The notes under the pieces: generated by a model
What the model saw: the letters and a program-made list of their open reading frames with translations, nothing else
Databases searched by the model: none
What the model was told of the DNA's origin: nothing
Program-made: the position numbers and the translations under genes
Shown: piece by piece, positions 23,651-35,458 of the stretch
How the letters are laid out: every line of letters begins with the position of its first letter
How positions within the stretch are numbered: the first letter of the stretch is position 1
NCBI GenBank assembly: GCA_024036415.1
Contig: JAMWET010007208.1
Location: 236,501 to 300,500 of the forward strand
Direction of reading: 5' to 3'
Source of the DNA: Prochilodus magdalenae
Lineage: Eukaryota; Chordata; Actinopteri; Characiformes; Prochilodontidae
Length of the DNA stretch: 64,000 nucleotides

Positions 23651-25027
23651 CAGTATCTCCCAAAAGTAAGTACACCCCTCACATTTTTGTAAATATATTT
23701 TTTATTTTTTTTTATGGGACAGCAGTGAAGATATGACACTTTAATGCAATGTAATGTAATCAGTGTGCAGCTTGAATAACAGTGTAAATTTGCTGTGCCC
23801 TGTGAAAAATGGCCAAACTGTGCCCAATGAGCCATTTTCCTCTCCGGTGGCATGTGAATCGTTAGAGTCACAAGGTCTCAGGTGTTAATGGGGAGCAGGT
23901 GTGTTAAATTTGGTGTTATCGCTCTCAAACTCTCTCATACTGAACATTAATATGGCACATCATGGCAAAGAAGTCTCTGAGGATCTAAAAAAAAGAATTG
24001 TTGCTCTACGTAAAGATGGCCCAGGCTATAAGAAGACTGCCAGCACTCTGACACTGAGCTGCAGCACGGTGGCCAAGACCATACAGCGGTTTAACTGGAG
24101 AGGCTCCACTCAGAACAGGCCTCGCCATGGTCCACCGAAGAAGTTGATGTGCTGCTAGCATTGCTGCAGAGGTTAACAGCGTGGGGGGTCAGCCTGTGAG
24201 TGCTCAGACCATACACCGCACACTGTATCAAATTGGTCTGCTTGGCTGTCGTCCCAGAAGAATGCCTCTTCTAAAGATGACGCGCAAGAAAGCCCGGAAA
24301 CAGTATCGCTGAGGACAAGCAGACTAAGGACATGGATTACTGGAACCATGTCCTGTGGCCTGATGAGACCAAGAAAAACTTATTTGGTTCAGATGGTGTC
24401 AAGCATGTGTGTGGCAGCAACATAGTGAGGAGCACAAAGACAAGTGTGCCTTGTCTACAGTCAAGCATGGTGGTGGGAGTGTTATGGTTTGGGACTGCAT
24501 GAGTGCTGCCCGGCTGTGGGGAACTACAATTCACTGTGAGTACCACGAATGCCGAGATGTACTGTGACATACTGAAGCAGAGCATGATCCCACCCCCAGA
24601 AACTGGGCTGCAGGGTAATATTCCAATGATAGCGACCCCAAACACCAATGCTGGACTGGCCAACCATGTCTCCAGATGTCGTCATAGAGAAATGGAAGAG
24701 GATTCCAGTGGCAACCTGTGAAGCTCTAGTAAACTCCATGCCCAAGAGAGTTAAGGCAGTTCTGGAATATAATGGTGGCCATACAAAATTTTGACACTTT
24801 GGCCATTTCCCTTAGGGGTGAACTCACTTTTGTGGCCAGTGGTTTAGACAATAATGGCTGCGTGTTGGGTTATTTTGAGGGCACATCAAATTTACATTGT
24901 TATACAAGCTATACACTGACTACTTTACATTGTATCAACGTGTCATATCTTCAGTGTTGTCATATAAAAAGATATAATAAAATATTTACAAAAATGTAAG
25001 GGGTGTACTTACTTTCGTGAGATACTG
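23651..25027 (+). mobile_element. Tc1-like family B, near full-length, inactive
   Basis: 1,377-bp Tc1/mariner element with TA at both sides (23649-23650 and 25028-25029). Terminal inverted repeats start CAGTATCTCCCAAAAGTAAG at the left and end with CTTACTTTCGTGAGATACTG at the right; the repeat extends inward through the GTACACCCCTCACATTTTTG region. An inner inverted pair (GTGTGCAGCTTGAATAACAG and its near-complement around 24895-24925) is also visible. It is inserted in an older T-like repeat. Length is close to that of intact Tc1 elements (about 1.3-1.6 kb), with one visible internal deletion. Confidence 0.9.
23952..24795 (+). pseudogene. Tc1 transposase (family B), broken
   Basis: Starts at ATG 23952 (MAHHGKEVSEDLKKRIVAL...), giving an intact first helix-turn-helix of the paired-like DNA-binding domain, then meets a stop after 68 codons at about 24156. 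Further pieces are readable in other frames: WNHVLWPDETKKNLFG with the first catalytic Asp at 24362-24364, KHGGGSVMVWDCMSA near 24465-24505, and NDSDPKH with the second Asp at 24625-24645. The LDWPTMSPDV block (about 24651-24680) is followed directly by EKWKRIPVATCEALVNSMP, so the NPIE-type segment with the catalytic Glu has been deleted. Frameshifts plus loss of the Glu make it dead. Confidence 0.85.
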
Positions 25028-25032
25028 TAAAT

Positions 25033-25190
25033 ATAATCAAGAGTACATCAAGTGTATATGTGGTATATCAACATATGTATTGTTTCAGACATCTCATCAG
25101 TTGGAGCTGTTAAGTGTAAGCCTGTAGAGACTTTAAGATAACCAACAACATCCATTTAGCAAGGTGTGTCTGAACGTTTGACTGGTACTG
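25033..25190 (+). repeat. Right end of the larger Tc1-like repeat, copy 2
   Basis: Counterpart of 566-718: AAGAGTACATCAAG, CAGACATCTCATCAGTTGGA, CATCCATTTAGCAAGG and the end ACGTTTGACTGGTACTG before TA. Confidence 0.6.
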
Positions 25191-25194
25191 TATA

Positions 25195-26766
25195 TCATAA
25201 AGAAGAAGAACATGAAAAACAATAAGTGAGAAAAAAAAAAGAGTTTCCAAAAAGCTAGCTGAATGAGTGAATCTGTATAACTGTCTGTCTGCTATGTGAT
25301 GGATTGATGGTCTGTCCAGGGTGTTTCCCGCCTTCCACTCTTTGTTCGCTGAGATGGGATCCTGCAAGTCCTGAGTGAGTGGAATAATGAGAAGCAGAAA
25401 ATACAATCAACTTCTTCAACTTTGTAGTTATTTAAAAATAGCCCTGTATATTTTTTTATATTTATACTGGCTTTTGAGGAAGCCAAAAACAATGGAAGCT
25501 GTAATAAAGGCGAACACTGGTCACACTTAATACTGTATAGTATGGTATATATCTCTGAAAATGTGAAATCTGACAAAATCTAAATACCTGAGCAAGTAGC
25601 CAAACCCAGAAAGTTAAAGTATGCACACGTACTCCCCCGACACCCCCCACTCCCCCCACCCTGCTGCTTTTAAAATACTAGTAGTTACTGTGTGCCTGCA
25701 GAAAGAGAGAGTGATCTTTGATTGGAGCCTAGTGGACTTTCACTGTCTTTATTTCCTCCCCCCCACTCTCTTTCTCTCTCCCTCTCTGTTTTTCTATGAG
25801 CAGGAAACTCATAAAAAGCACAGGTTCCTAAATTACTGTCATTCAATGGCCTCTTTCTCTGCCTTTCCCCCTCTCTTTCCTTGGTTCTGTACCTTCCAGG
25901 CTTCTCCCTCTCGCTCTCCTTCCCCCGGTTTCTGGAGTTAGCAGAGTAAACAGTGGAACCCTTGCTCGCATAAAGGCCCGATTCATCTCCCGCATGTTTA
26001 AAAATGGATACAAAGAAAAACGTGCATGATAATTTTTGGCATATGCTGGCGGGAGCAGTCCAGACAGTGTTGTTCCTTGTTCTCCTAAATGTGTCTCTTA
26101 GAAAGAGAGAGGCCGAAAGAAAGACGGACGGTAGGGCAGACAGACGTGTCGACGGTCTAGGGTAGAGAACAGTGGGCCCGCTATGCCATGTGGCACCTTA
26201 TTGGACTTTCTCAGTGCGCCCCTACATGCCTGCTAGCCGAATGTTTGGAAATAAGATCAGCACTCAGCGCTCATATTCTCCGAACGGTGCCAGCAGGAGG
26301 ATGTTTATGTAACTTTGCACGGTGCCAGGTTGACAGAGAGTACCCCCCCTAAACCAGGAACCATCCGGAAACAAGAAACACGCATTGAGTCACGAAGACC
26401 TTTATTGTTGCCTTGACTATATATAGTATAGAGTGGAAGTAATGTTCCTCCAGATACAGAATTACTGGTCCCTAGCAAGTGACCAAGGCATATAACAATG
26501 CTTAGGGTGCAAAAAAAACATCTTCAGTCTCTTGAAACCTACATGAAACTAAATTGCACTTGAGTTGCACAATGTAAGGATGAGCCATGAAACCAAGCCA
26601 CAGCAGAACAGTTACCCAATTTCCCAGCGATGGCTGATAGTTGATTGCCTACATTGCAAATTAGACGATTGTAACAGCTGTGAATAATAGATCATAAAAT
26701 GATTTGTGGGGATCAAATCCTGGCTTTCTAATAGTACATTGGATTGCCGTATTACTGGATGATATG

Positions 26767-26843
<77 letters not shown>

Positions 26844-26984
26844 TGTATATATATTAGAAGAGCAGTAGTATGCCAAATAATTTAAATGTGTTGAAGCATT
26901 TCAGCACTAGCTGAACTGCCATTGGAGCTTCCAAGCTGTAAAGAACCATAGATATAAAGATCTTCTGCATTGGATGTGATTTCT
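25195..26984. other. Unassigned DNA with a (TA)n tract
   Basis: 25640-25930 is pyrimidine-rich on the plus strand. 25930-26340 is GC-richer and non-repetitive. A (TA)n microsatellite follows at 26775-26838. Frames at 25110-25941 are on both strands and lack motifs. Confidence 0.4.
26775..26838. repeat. (TA)n microsatellite
   Basis: About 32 uninterrupted TA repeats. Confidence 0.95.
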
Positions 26985-28300
26985 GCCAGGCTCATTTGTC
27001 TGTTTGCACCAACCATTCTAGCCAGATGCTACTGGTCATGATCATGAAGCATCTGCGGGATGGTAAAGCTTTCTATAACGTATTCTTGGTATACACGTGT
27101 TATTTTGGATTTAGGAATGTTCAGTGCCCACACACCTCATTAGGTACACCGTTTTTCATCTATCTTCTCTTTGTCCACTGCATCTGCTGCAAGTTCCCCC
27201 CCTCATAGTTGGAGATGCTAATCTAAAAAGGACCAACTGGGTGGACCAATCTGATACAGTGTCACCCTGAAATAGCCCAGTGTTGCGTCTCTAGTTACTT
27301 AAGAACACCAACAACTCAAGCTAGCTAATGTCTATTTGTTTGTTGTCAGAGACCCCTAGAATTCAGATTTTTCACATTAAGGGGATCCAGGAAGTTAATT
27401 CCTGGGAAGATCCTAAACCACTAGAAAAGCTTCAGTGCCACTATGGAAGTTTAGTAAAGGGCTTCTCGTATTCTTCCTGAAGATTCCCTTATGTTTGCAA
27501 CTGCTTTCGAGACCTGGTTACTGTCAAGGCAGTGGCATATTATATATTGATCATTTTTATGCCTATCAGGTTAATCATGGAGCCTTGGGCCCTGAAAGAA
27601 TGAAAGAGACCACTTCCATCAGGATAGAGGTTATTCATCATAGAACAGAGATGGTCAGATTAACTTTGTATTGATTTACAGTCTCTCTAAGGACACAAAG
27701 GGACCCAAACCATGCCAGAAGAATGCTCCCCACTGCATAACAGTGCTACTCTCAACATGCCCTGCTTATGGTGAGCAATCACTCATCAGACCACATAGGT
27801 TTTTCCAGATCTCTGTAGAGCGGTGCCTATGACTGTTTAACCCTTGCACTCTGAGGTGCATTGCTCTATGTAATGAGGCCCAGCAGCCCTGCTATAATAC
27901 CCTCTGTATGTAGTTGTGGATGGAGCGTTCTTGCTATTGCAGTCTGAGGAGAAGCTGCTCCTCTGTTTTTCTTTACTCACTGCACTAATACGTGAGAATC
28001 ATGATCATTGCAACCTTCTGATAGACCTAAATGCAGTTGTCGCTTTAATCGTTGTGGGCGTTAAAACGGTGGCCAGTTCCTGGTGCCTTGGTGACCGCGG
28101 CCTTCCATGCTCCAAAAATGACACTGAATCTGTCAAAGTCAATTAGAGTATTTGCTCTTGCCACCTTGATCCTAAATCGAGGTGAAATAGACCGTCTCTT
28201 AGTTTTTATACACAGCACAGAGTATGGTTGGATGCTAATTGCTCCATTGTCTATCTGAAAGCATCTTCACGAGTTCTGTTTCTCCACTCGTTTGCTTTTT
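26985..28300 (-). mobile_element. Decayed Tc1-like element, family F
   Basis: Several short blocks suggest a very old Tc1-like element on the minus strand: CCTCATTAGGTACACC near 27137 (terminal-repeat-like), GGGACCCAAACCATGCCAGA near 27702 (complement reads GAFFWHGLGP, in the place of the GSVMVWG block), and CACTCATCAGACCACATAGG near 27780 (complement of the W.DE region). 28020-28290 is repeated at 29936-30215. The reading frame is gone and the boundaries are approximate. Confidence 0.4.
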
Positions 28301-29468
28301 AACTCTCCCTAGCCATGCAGTTAGTTCATGAGTTGTAATCACAGACAAAGTGTTGAGAGTAAGCTGAGGCCATAAATCTTCTGGTCGCCTCACTAGGTGT
28401 GTCATTATTTGACTGGAGTGATAGGGGGAAGCTTATCTAGTGCCTGAGGTTCTGTTTTTAATCCTTCCTATTTCGGTTGTTCTAAAACAAGAGAGCTCTT
28501 AGGGCAGGGAAATCTCACTGTCAGAACAAGAAGAGACAATGCAGACACTCTCGTTATCTAATCACTATTGGAGATCTTGGAGTGTGTAACGCTGGATCGG
28601 TTTACTGGCTTATTTCAGGGTTACAAGGAATAATCAAAGCAAAGGGAATATGGAGAGAGATGAAGTGATGCAAAGGACTCCATGGCCAGATTTACGAAAA
28701 GGTTTCCAGAGAAAAACTTCTGAAGGATCTTAATGGCATTCTGGCCTGAAACTAGCGTTTGAGTTATTTGTCATGTTATGCAATATCCTACAGTATGCAA
28801 TAATCCTGTGTGACAGAATTCACCGCCTTGCATACTGTGTGTTTTCATCCTTCAGTGTTCTCTCACTACAGTACCCGGAGGGGCGGATACCTGCCCAGAG
28901 AAATTGATACCACTTTCTGCTTTCTGGGATGCCTTGCCTCAGAAGGATGTGGGTAAAAAAAATTGTTTAGTTTTAGGCCAAAATTTTATTTCACAAGAAA
29001 GAATGCAGGCAGTGTGTCAGCCTGTGATGCTGTGTCCATAACTGCACTGTAAAATAAATAAATAAATAGTCACTGTAATTTTACAGTAACTTACTGCACG
29101 ATATTAACAATGAATACCAGTTAAATAGTGACTTTAAACTGTGTGGACTAGATAGAACAGTGATGCAACTCAGCCGCTAGTAATGTACTGTAATGCAACA
29201 TATTAATTTAAATAGGCATTTTAGAGACATTTTAATTTTGCCCACAATTTGCATAAAAAAAAGTCATCCCGTCATTTACACAGTCAAAAATAAATAAATA
29301 AATGATTATAATCCATCATTAAAGTTTTTAAAGCGTCAAAATTTTTATTATCAGAATAAAACCAATGTAAATTGCATGTGACAACATTTTTATAGATTTA
29401 ATTCTGAGGTACTGTCATACATGATACTCACGGTGCAGATTTATGGGCAGGGCTTGAGAAGGAACACC
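28301..29468. other. Unassigned AT-rich DNA
   Basis: Short AAATAAATAAAT runs lie near 29052 and 29288. Nothing else recognised. Confidence 0.45.
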
Positions 29469-29690
29469 ACTAGACCTTCTGGATGTCTGACGCATCATTA
29501 CCGCTTGGTAAAATCCGCAATCACGGTTGTTGGGTCATCCTTATTTACATCACATGTGCTGCAGAGTGTGAAAAATCATTTGCATATATCATGATGTCAA
29601 ACCAGCCCACCAAGTTTCAATCCTGTCAGTTGATTCCTTCTGGGTGCAGCTATTTGTTGAACTATTCTAAACTGTGAGTGTAATTTTACT
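29469..29690 (-). mobile_element. Tc1-like family C, 5' fragment
   Basis: Matches the right part of the family C copy at 38200-38790: ACTAGACCTTCTGGATGTC, TGGGTCATCCTTATTTACAT, GTCAAACCAGCCCACCAAGT and the terminal CTTCTGGGTGCAGCTATTTG. Transposase sequence is almost absent. Confidence 0.65.
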
Positions 29691-29935
29691 CCGACTGTTA
29701 AGATGGACCACTAGCAGGGTCCTACAGCATGTGTCTCCAATGATGTAAATAGAAAAGCCAAAAAGAAAAAAAATATTTGTTATTATTACATATAATAATA
29801 TGAATAATATGGGGCTTATTCTTTGCTTTCATACATCCATTTTGAAGCATGAACTGAATGCACAATTCCATGTGTCACTTTATGTGCAGTTTTGCAAAAT
29901 GGTAGCTGATGTATATTAATTATGTACATCAGCAG

Positions 29936-30215
29936 TGACCTTTTGATAGACCTAAATGCAGATGTCATTTTAATCATTGTTTACATTGAAACAGTGGCCA
30001 GTTTTTGGTGCCTTGGTGACTGCAGCCTTTGACATTCATGTTCCAAAAATGAGTTTGAATCTGTCAAAGCCATTTAAAGTATTTGCTCTTTCCATCTTGA
30101 TCCTAAATCATGGTGAAATAGGCCTTCAGTTTTTTTATACACAGCACAGAGTATGGCTGGATGCTAATTGCTCGATTGTCTATCTGAAAGCATCTTCACG
30201 AGTTCTGTTTCACCA
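29936..30215 (+). repeat. Dispersed repeat F, second copy
   Basis: About 280 bp strongly similar to 28020-28290, sharing TGATAGACCTAAATGCAG, TTGGTGCCTTGGTGAC, ATACACAGCACAGAGTATGG and GAAAGCATCTTCACGAGTTC. The chance frame at 29977-30408 arises from it. Confidence 0.75.
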
Positions 30216-30284
30216 CTCAAAAAAAAAAACAGCGGCGAAAAACCACACACCCATCACGAAACTTGGAAAGGGGAGTAATGTCGA

Positions 30285-30500
30285 AGCAGTCACTTCACAA
30301 AATGAACCAATCCCACACACGATGCTGGGAGTGGATAGCATCCTCATGCGCAGCACACTGCCCCAGACTTCACTGGAAATGAAGCCCAGACCACCAATTT
30401 CAGGATGACCAAAAATCACTTCTGCGGAACACGGGCTACAAAACAGCTTCCACAACTGACGAAACGTACTGAACTTGCAGAGCAAGCAGTTCTGAGTCTG
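30285..30500 (+). repeat. Dispersed repeat G, copy 1
   Basis: Collinear with 53361-53575: CCAATCCCACACACGATGCT, TCACTGGAAATGAAGCCCAG, CACTTCTGCGG and AAAACAGCTTCCACAACTGA have counterparts in the same order. The match is diverged and the class unknown. Confidence 0.5.
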
Positions 30501-31680
30501 GAAAATATCTGTAACATGAAAACAGCTTCAGAAAAACTTAAACAACCTAACTGTCGGGAGATTTGTCAGAGACTCAGAGCAGCAGGAGAGCAGTCACCTT
30601 ACTTGAGGAAGAGGAACGTGAGAGGCCAAATTTAGCCCCGCCCAATTCAAATCAAACTAACTCCAAAAATCACTCAACAGAAAAGACCAACAGCATTCCT
30701 TCTCTGCCAGTTCACAGTCAAAACATCACCAACCTATAGATAACAGTGAGGGGTAAACTGAGAAAATGAGGAGACAGGGCCTTTAAAGACAGCAGTGGAG
30801 CACCATCTAAGTTTGTCTGCGCTGTGATATGATTGGATTAGATAACGGAGGCAGGGGAGATAAATAGCACAGTGAAAGGAAACAGGTAGAACTGCCAGCA
30901 TTCCAGGAAGGAGGAGATTTACCGGAATGGATTGTTCTCGGCAATGGCTTACAACTTCCTTACAGCCAAAAAACAATCCCAGAGTCTGACAACAGTCAGC
31001 AATCAGTGGGGGGAACAATGAGTGGTGATAGCCATTTATTAACATTGCTCCAGATCTGCTATGCAAACATTTATGTGAGATGGAGAAAGCTGTCAAATGA
31101 ACATGTTGCAGTGCTTTTTTTAACTCCTTAAATCCTATGCTTATTAGTGTTATTACAAAGTTGTAAGATGACAGTATACCCTGGGTCGTTCTGCTGGCAC
31201 AGTGCCAAACGAGGTATTAATGTGACTATTAAATTATATGTAACTTAAGTGTAAGATATCGTCTTTCATACTGAACAACAAGTAGAGCTGACTGTTACAC
31301 AGTTGACAAGTCAGAGCTTTGCTAAAACGTCCATTGCCACTTTAGAAAATGACAAAACTGCATTCTTGTTGTTAAATCTACATTTTAAAGTCAGTGAATG
31401 GTGGATGAGTAACGCCAACAACAGTCATTTTGGAGCATGCCAGTGACTTCAGCATTTGTGAAGTCAAGGTGTTAATCACAGGGTGGGGACCTTCTAATAG
31501 ACTTCATGGACCCTCTGAATCAAAATTCTTGGGTCTCCCTAATAGAAATAAGCTTATTTGGGCATTATGGGTGTCAATGAAAGAGTTCACAATCAAACTT
31601 CATCCCTTTACTCGCCAAGAACGTCTCCAGTGGTTTAAAACAGCAATGTTTATAAGTGTCCGTATTTGAATAAATACACT
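30501..31680. other. Unassigned non-coding DNA
   Basis: No recognised repeat. Frames at 30734-31096 (-) and 31430-31669 (+) lack motifs. Confidence 0.45.
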
Positions 31681-31965
31681 GTAGCAGTGGTGGGCTGGAG
31701 GTTAGGGAACAAGCCTTGTAACCAGAGAGTCACTGGTTCAATTCCCTGAACAGACAGGACGTGATTAAAGTGCCTAAGGTATCAAATCCCGCCTTAACTT
31801 CCCACCAACCATGAATAGGACAGCCCATCATTCCAGGAAAGTGTGCTCACTGCTCCTAGTTTGTATGTGTGTGTGTGTGGGGGGGTTGTTTCATTGCATG
31901 GATGGGTCAAATGTGGAAGATAAATTTCTCTGTGTCAATCATAGTTAATATGTGGAAGACCGTGA
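31681..31965 (+). repeat. tRNA-derived SINE
   Basis: Starts GTAGCAGTGGTGGGCTGGAG, an A-box-like region, and has a B-box-like CTGGTTCAATTCCC at about 31733-31746. The body continues with TGATTAAAGTGCCTAAG, GGACAGCCCATCATTCCAGG and AAAGTGTGCTCACTGCTCCT, then a GT run and GGATGGGTCAAATGTGGAAG. It is a SINE type I recognise from fish genomes. It is diverged and without an obvious target duplication. Confidence 0.75.
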
Positions 31966-34176
31966 TGATGTAAGGCACTGTACACATCACAGAATAACTA
32001 CAGATCATGTATACTTACCTGTGAACTGCTCAACTGTGTAAGATAATGGTCAAAAGGGTTCACCTTAGTTTTACCTGACTGGGTGAGTCCCACAGAGCAG
32101 GTCGGACAGCGCAAACTAAGGTTGTGAGCTACCAGTGTCACCTCAGGCCACTAATGGTTTAGCTCAGGGGAGGGGCAACCCGCTTATACGTGGCGTTATT
32201 GGGGGGATACTATGAAGGTTCTTTTCAGGACGGACAGTAAACAGGCCGAGATCGATATGACTTTGCAATCAGCAGATCTTAACACTGCTAGTTAGTGGAG
32301 ATTGTTGTTTTCGTTTTATTTTTCTCCGAATGTGTGTGCATGTACTTGTAAATATGTAAGTTAGTGTCATGTTGGTGTGTAAATAAAGGTGAGGGGGAAA
32401 AGAACTCTTGTGCAGACACCACTTTTTTCAGGCCTCATGACTACTTGCCCGACACTACCCATTAAAGGCACCCCCTACTACGACACATTGTCCGGTCGAG
32501 AGACGCGCTTAACAAAGACCATAAACCAAACTGGAACAGAGCTATTTCCATGAGAAGGAATGTTTAAAAAAGCATTTTTGTTGCTATTGTTGCGTTTTTG
32601 TAAAACGTGAGTCAAAATTTTGCTGTTAATTAATTTCAGATTAGAACAAAGGATGCATGTGGTTCTGGGGGTCGTGCATATTTGTTTCTATGGCCTGTGG
32701 GAAACCAGTTGCTACTGCTGTTGTAGAATGACATTAGTTATGAGATTGAATTGACGTGTGTACCCACACATAGACCCTAAGGTTTCATCTGTTTTGGCTT
32801 TCGTTCATTCTACCAGACAGGCTTATTAACAGTTGTAAACAGTTTACAATGAAACACTGGCCAGTGCTAATCGCGCTAAGCCTCCTGGAAAGACGAAAGG
32901 CAGCAGCTCCGCACAAAGCGCTCAATCTGAGCCTGGACAGAACAATAACGTGTCAGATTCGCGGCCAGAGACGAGATGTGACACAGTCCAGCCCCAGAAG
33001 ACCCACAGCCCCCCTGCTCTGTCAACACCCAGATCCCGGCTCAATTTAAAGCTTCACATCACGAATTACCAGGAGCTCCCCTTTCCAACAAGGTGCTCCC
33101 AGACGAATGATTGGCGACAAGCATTAATCGACTCCTCGTGCGCTGGTTCCTGAGAACGAACACCTCCGCAATAAAGCTCTTCGTTATGCGAGGTGTGGGG
33201 ACACAAAGCAGGCATTCAGCTCAGGCCAACAGACACAGGACCTGAGGGGGAGGTAGAGGGTTGGATTGGGTTGGGGTGGTGTGGAGGGGGGCGCGGTGTG
33301 AGAGAGATGCAGGAGCCACAGGCTGTTTCTTTTGTAATTGCCCCAAAGGCTGCTGCTAGTTTTCACTGGGTCCCACTGCCACGCCACCCCCTCCACCTTC
33401 TCCTGAACCACTTGGAAAGAAGAGTTCTTGAAAGTCCAGACGCATGCAAGGTTTTAGTATCCCTTTTGTCCGTTGTCTGTAAATCTGTGGCCTGAACACT
33501 CAACACGCTAATTCAGACACAATTTCCAGCCGTTTCACGGCAGAGTTGATTTAGGGCAAATATTTTCTGTAGAAGGCCTGTTTGTTTAAACATGCATTAG
33601 CTCGGCTGACGCCGCACATGAAAGAAAATGCTGATAAATAGCTAATTCCATCAGAAGGCCCTCTCTCGAGTGGTGCTGGAGATAGTGGTGCCAAACCAGA
33701 CCCACCAAACTGAGCCCTTCTGTGCGTTTCTGACAGGAAAAGCTTGTTCGCGAGCCAAGAATCTGAAATCTAGCGTGGACAATGGCAATTTCAATCCAGA
33801 CTGAAAGCCCTCTGTGTTATTTATACAGAAGCCGATTGGTCCGTTTGGCCTGGCCTTCCAGAGTTCATGCATAGTGTACATAAACAGACGCGAGCCCGGG
33901 GTCCACGATCAAAGCGCCCTATCCGCACTCATGAGATGGAGAAGTTGTGGCGAACATTCTCGCACTCAACATTTCTATGCCCTCGTGTACTGTCTTGCTG
34001 ATTTGTTTAGTTTTGATAGTTGATAAGAAGCTGCAAGAAAAATTATATAAACGTATGATGTGTAAACTTCTGATCTGGTCACAGTTTATGTTTTATTTCT
34101 CTTGTATACTGGAAACAAATTAGCAGCAGTTGCGCTTTTAAAAAAATACCCTCCGCACACTTCTCAGAAAACATTT
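31966..34176. other. Unassigned DNA, partly GC-rich
   Basis: 32080-32480 contains an AATAAA signal (near 32381) and might be a retroelement end, but no paired ends were found. 32840-34000 is GC-richer and non-repetitive, with no exon-like structure. Frames at 32849-33153, 33184-33495 and 33651-34023 overlap on opposite strands. Confidence 0.4.
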
Positions 34177-34600
34177 ATCATCAAAGTTACACAAATAGTT
34201 GCACCCATAAAGAATCAACTGACAGGAATGAAATTTGGTGTGTAGGTTTGACATTGTGAGACATGTAAATGATCTGAGTTTCATGTGATGTAAGCAAGGA
34301 CAGGCCTTATCACTGTACCTGACTGCCAGGTCTGCACACATTCAGGGAGAAGTGATACTCCATGAGTCATCCTTGGCAGATTGCTGCACCACACAGGACT
34401 ACATGCACGCAGACCATTATGACTGTTGTGTTAGCAAAGGAATGGCATACTGAGAGACACTACTTCTGTATGTGTAGCTCAATAAATATTGTATAGTCTA
34501 CATTGATCATCATGTATTGTTCCTGGTAACCTTTATCTTTCTTCCCAATAGCATTGCAATCCCACACTTCCTTCTGGGTGCAGCTATTCATTTGATGATG
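34177..34600 (+). mobile_element. Tc1-like family C, deletion derivative with both ends
   Basis: About 424 bp. The left end ATCATCAAAG...AATAGTTGCACCC mirrors the right end GGGTGCAGCTATTCATTTGA followed by TGATG. The transposase region is almost entirely deleted: the CATGCACGCAGACCATTATG block passes within ~40 bp to the 3' block ACTTCTGTATGTGTAGCTCA. This is the only family C copy here in which both termini can be seen. Confidence 0.75.
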
Positions 34601-34815
34601 CATGTAATTTGACCATGGGCACCCAAACTTAAATGCTTTCAAGATCCATGTGAATAAACCAACAGCTCTTCATGTAGCTCACACATGCATTTTTGGGGGC
34701 ATTAACTTTCAGAAGTTATCATCATCAGTAACAAAAGCATGATGTTAATGCTATTCATGGTATTGATATTTTTGTTGTAGCTATAGTAGCTCATTAAAAC
34801 TCTTGACATTGTGTA

Positions 34816-34848
34816 ATGTAATCTAATCTAATTTAATCTAATCTAATG
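34816..34848. repeat. (TAATC)n short tandem repeat
   Basis: Six imperfect TAATC/TTAATC units. Confidence 0.8.
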
Positions 34849-34976
34849 TCAATAAATATAATGTATCAGAATCAGTAATACAAAGAGTATTCCCCACAAA
34901 GTTGCAGATATTTCTTTAAAAAATGATTACTGAAATTCAGTTTGTCTTTTAATTGACCTCTATGACAACAGACACC

Positions 34977-35453
34977 TGTCACACCCTGCAGTGTCCTGTT
35001 CATAGTTCTGTTTTATCTGGCTTCCTGTTTCTGTCCTGTCATGTCCATGTGCGGTCTGTCACTCTGTTCCATGTGCTTCTGTTTGTTTTGGTCATGTGCT
35101 CCTCCTGTCTCCGCCCTCTAGTCAGGTCCCTTGTTTCTAGCCCCGCCCCTTCCCAGGTGTCTCTTGTTGGCCCTTGTTGTTTTATACCCCATGTTGTGCC
35201 CTTTGTTCTTGTTGGGTGTTCTGTCTCTCTACCGGTTGTTTGTTTCCAGTTCAGTACTTTGTCTCCCACTCTGTTACTCTTATTTCTATGTCTGTCAATT
35301 TTGCCTGGTTGTGGTTTTTGTTAACCTGTTTCTTTGTACTGTTTTGTTAGTTTTTCTAGTGTCTTTAGTTTTTGTTTTTCCTGTTAGTTTGTCATTAAAT
35401 CACTTGCGTTTGTATCCTGCCTCCACGTCCTGTTCATGTGCCCCATTGTAACA
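34977..35453 (+). mobile_element. Solo LTR of an LTR retrotransposon
   Basis: A 477-bp sequence beginning TGTCACACCCTG and ending CATTGTAACA, flanked on both sides by the identical pentamer ACACC (34972-34976 and 35454-35458). TG...CA ends plus a 5-bp target duplication are the hallmark of LTR retrotransposon insertion; a lone LTR arises by recombination between the two LTRs. A TATA-like TTTTATACC lies near 35179 and ATTAAA near 35393, fitting promoter and polyadenylation signals in the plus orientation. The family (Ty3/gypsy-like or other) cannot be told without internal sequence. Long hydrophobic chance frames inside are due to its CTGT-rich composition. Confidence 0.85.
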
Positions 35454-35458
35454 ACACC

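Noticed and set aside
26775..26838. (TA)n at 26.8 kb as a palindromic MITE like 41729-41918
   Set aside because: The sequences flanking this (TA)n and the one at 36794 show no inverted repeat.
29977..30408. 143-codon plus-strand open frame
   Set aside because: It lies across dispersed repeats F and G; the related copy at 28020 does not keep the frame.
34953..35451. Hydrophobic frames that look like membrane proteins
   Set aside because: They are inside the solo LTR; the CTGT/TTGT-rich composition gives runs of Leu, Val, Cys and Phe in several frames.
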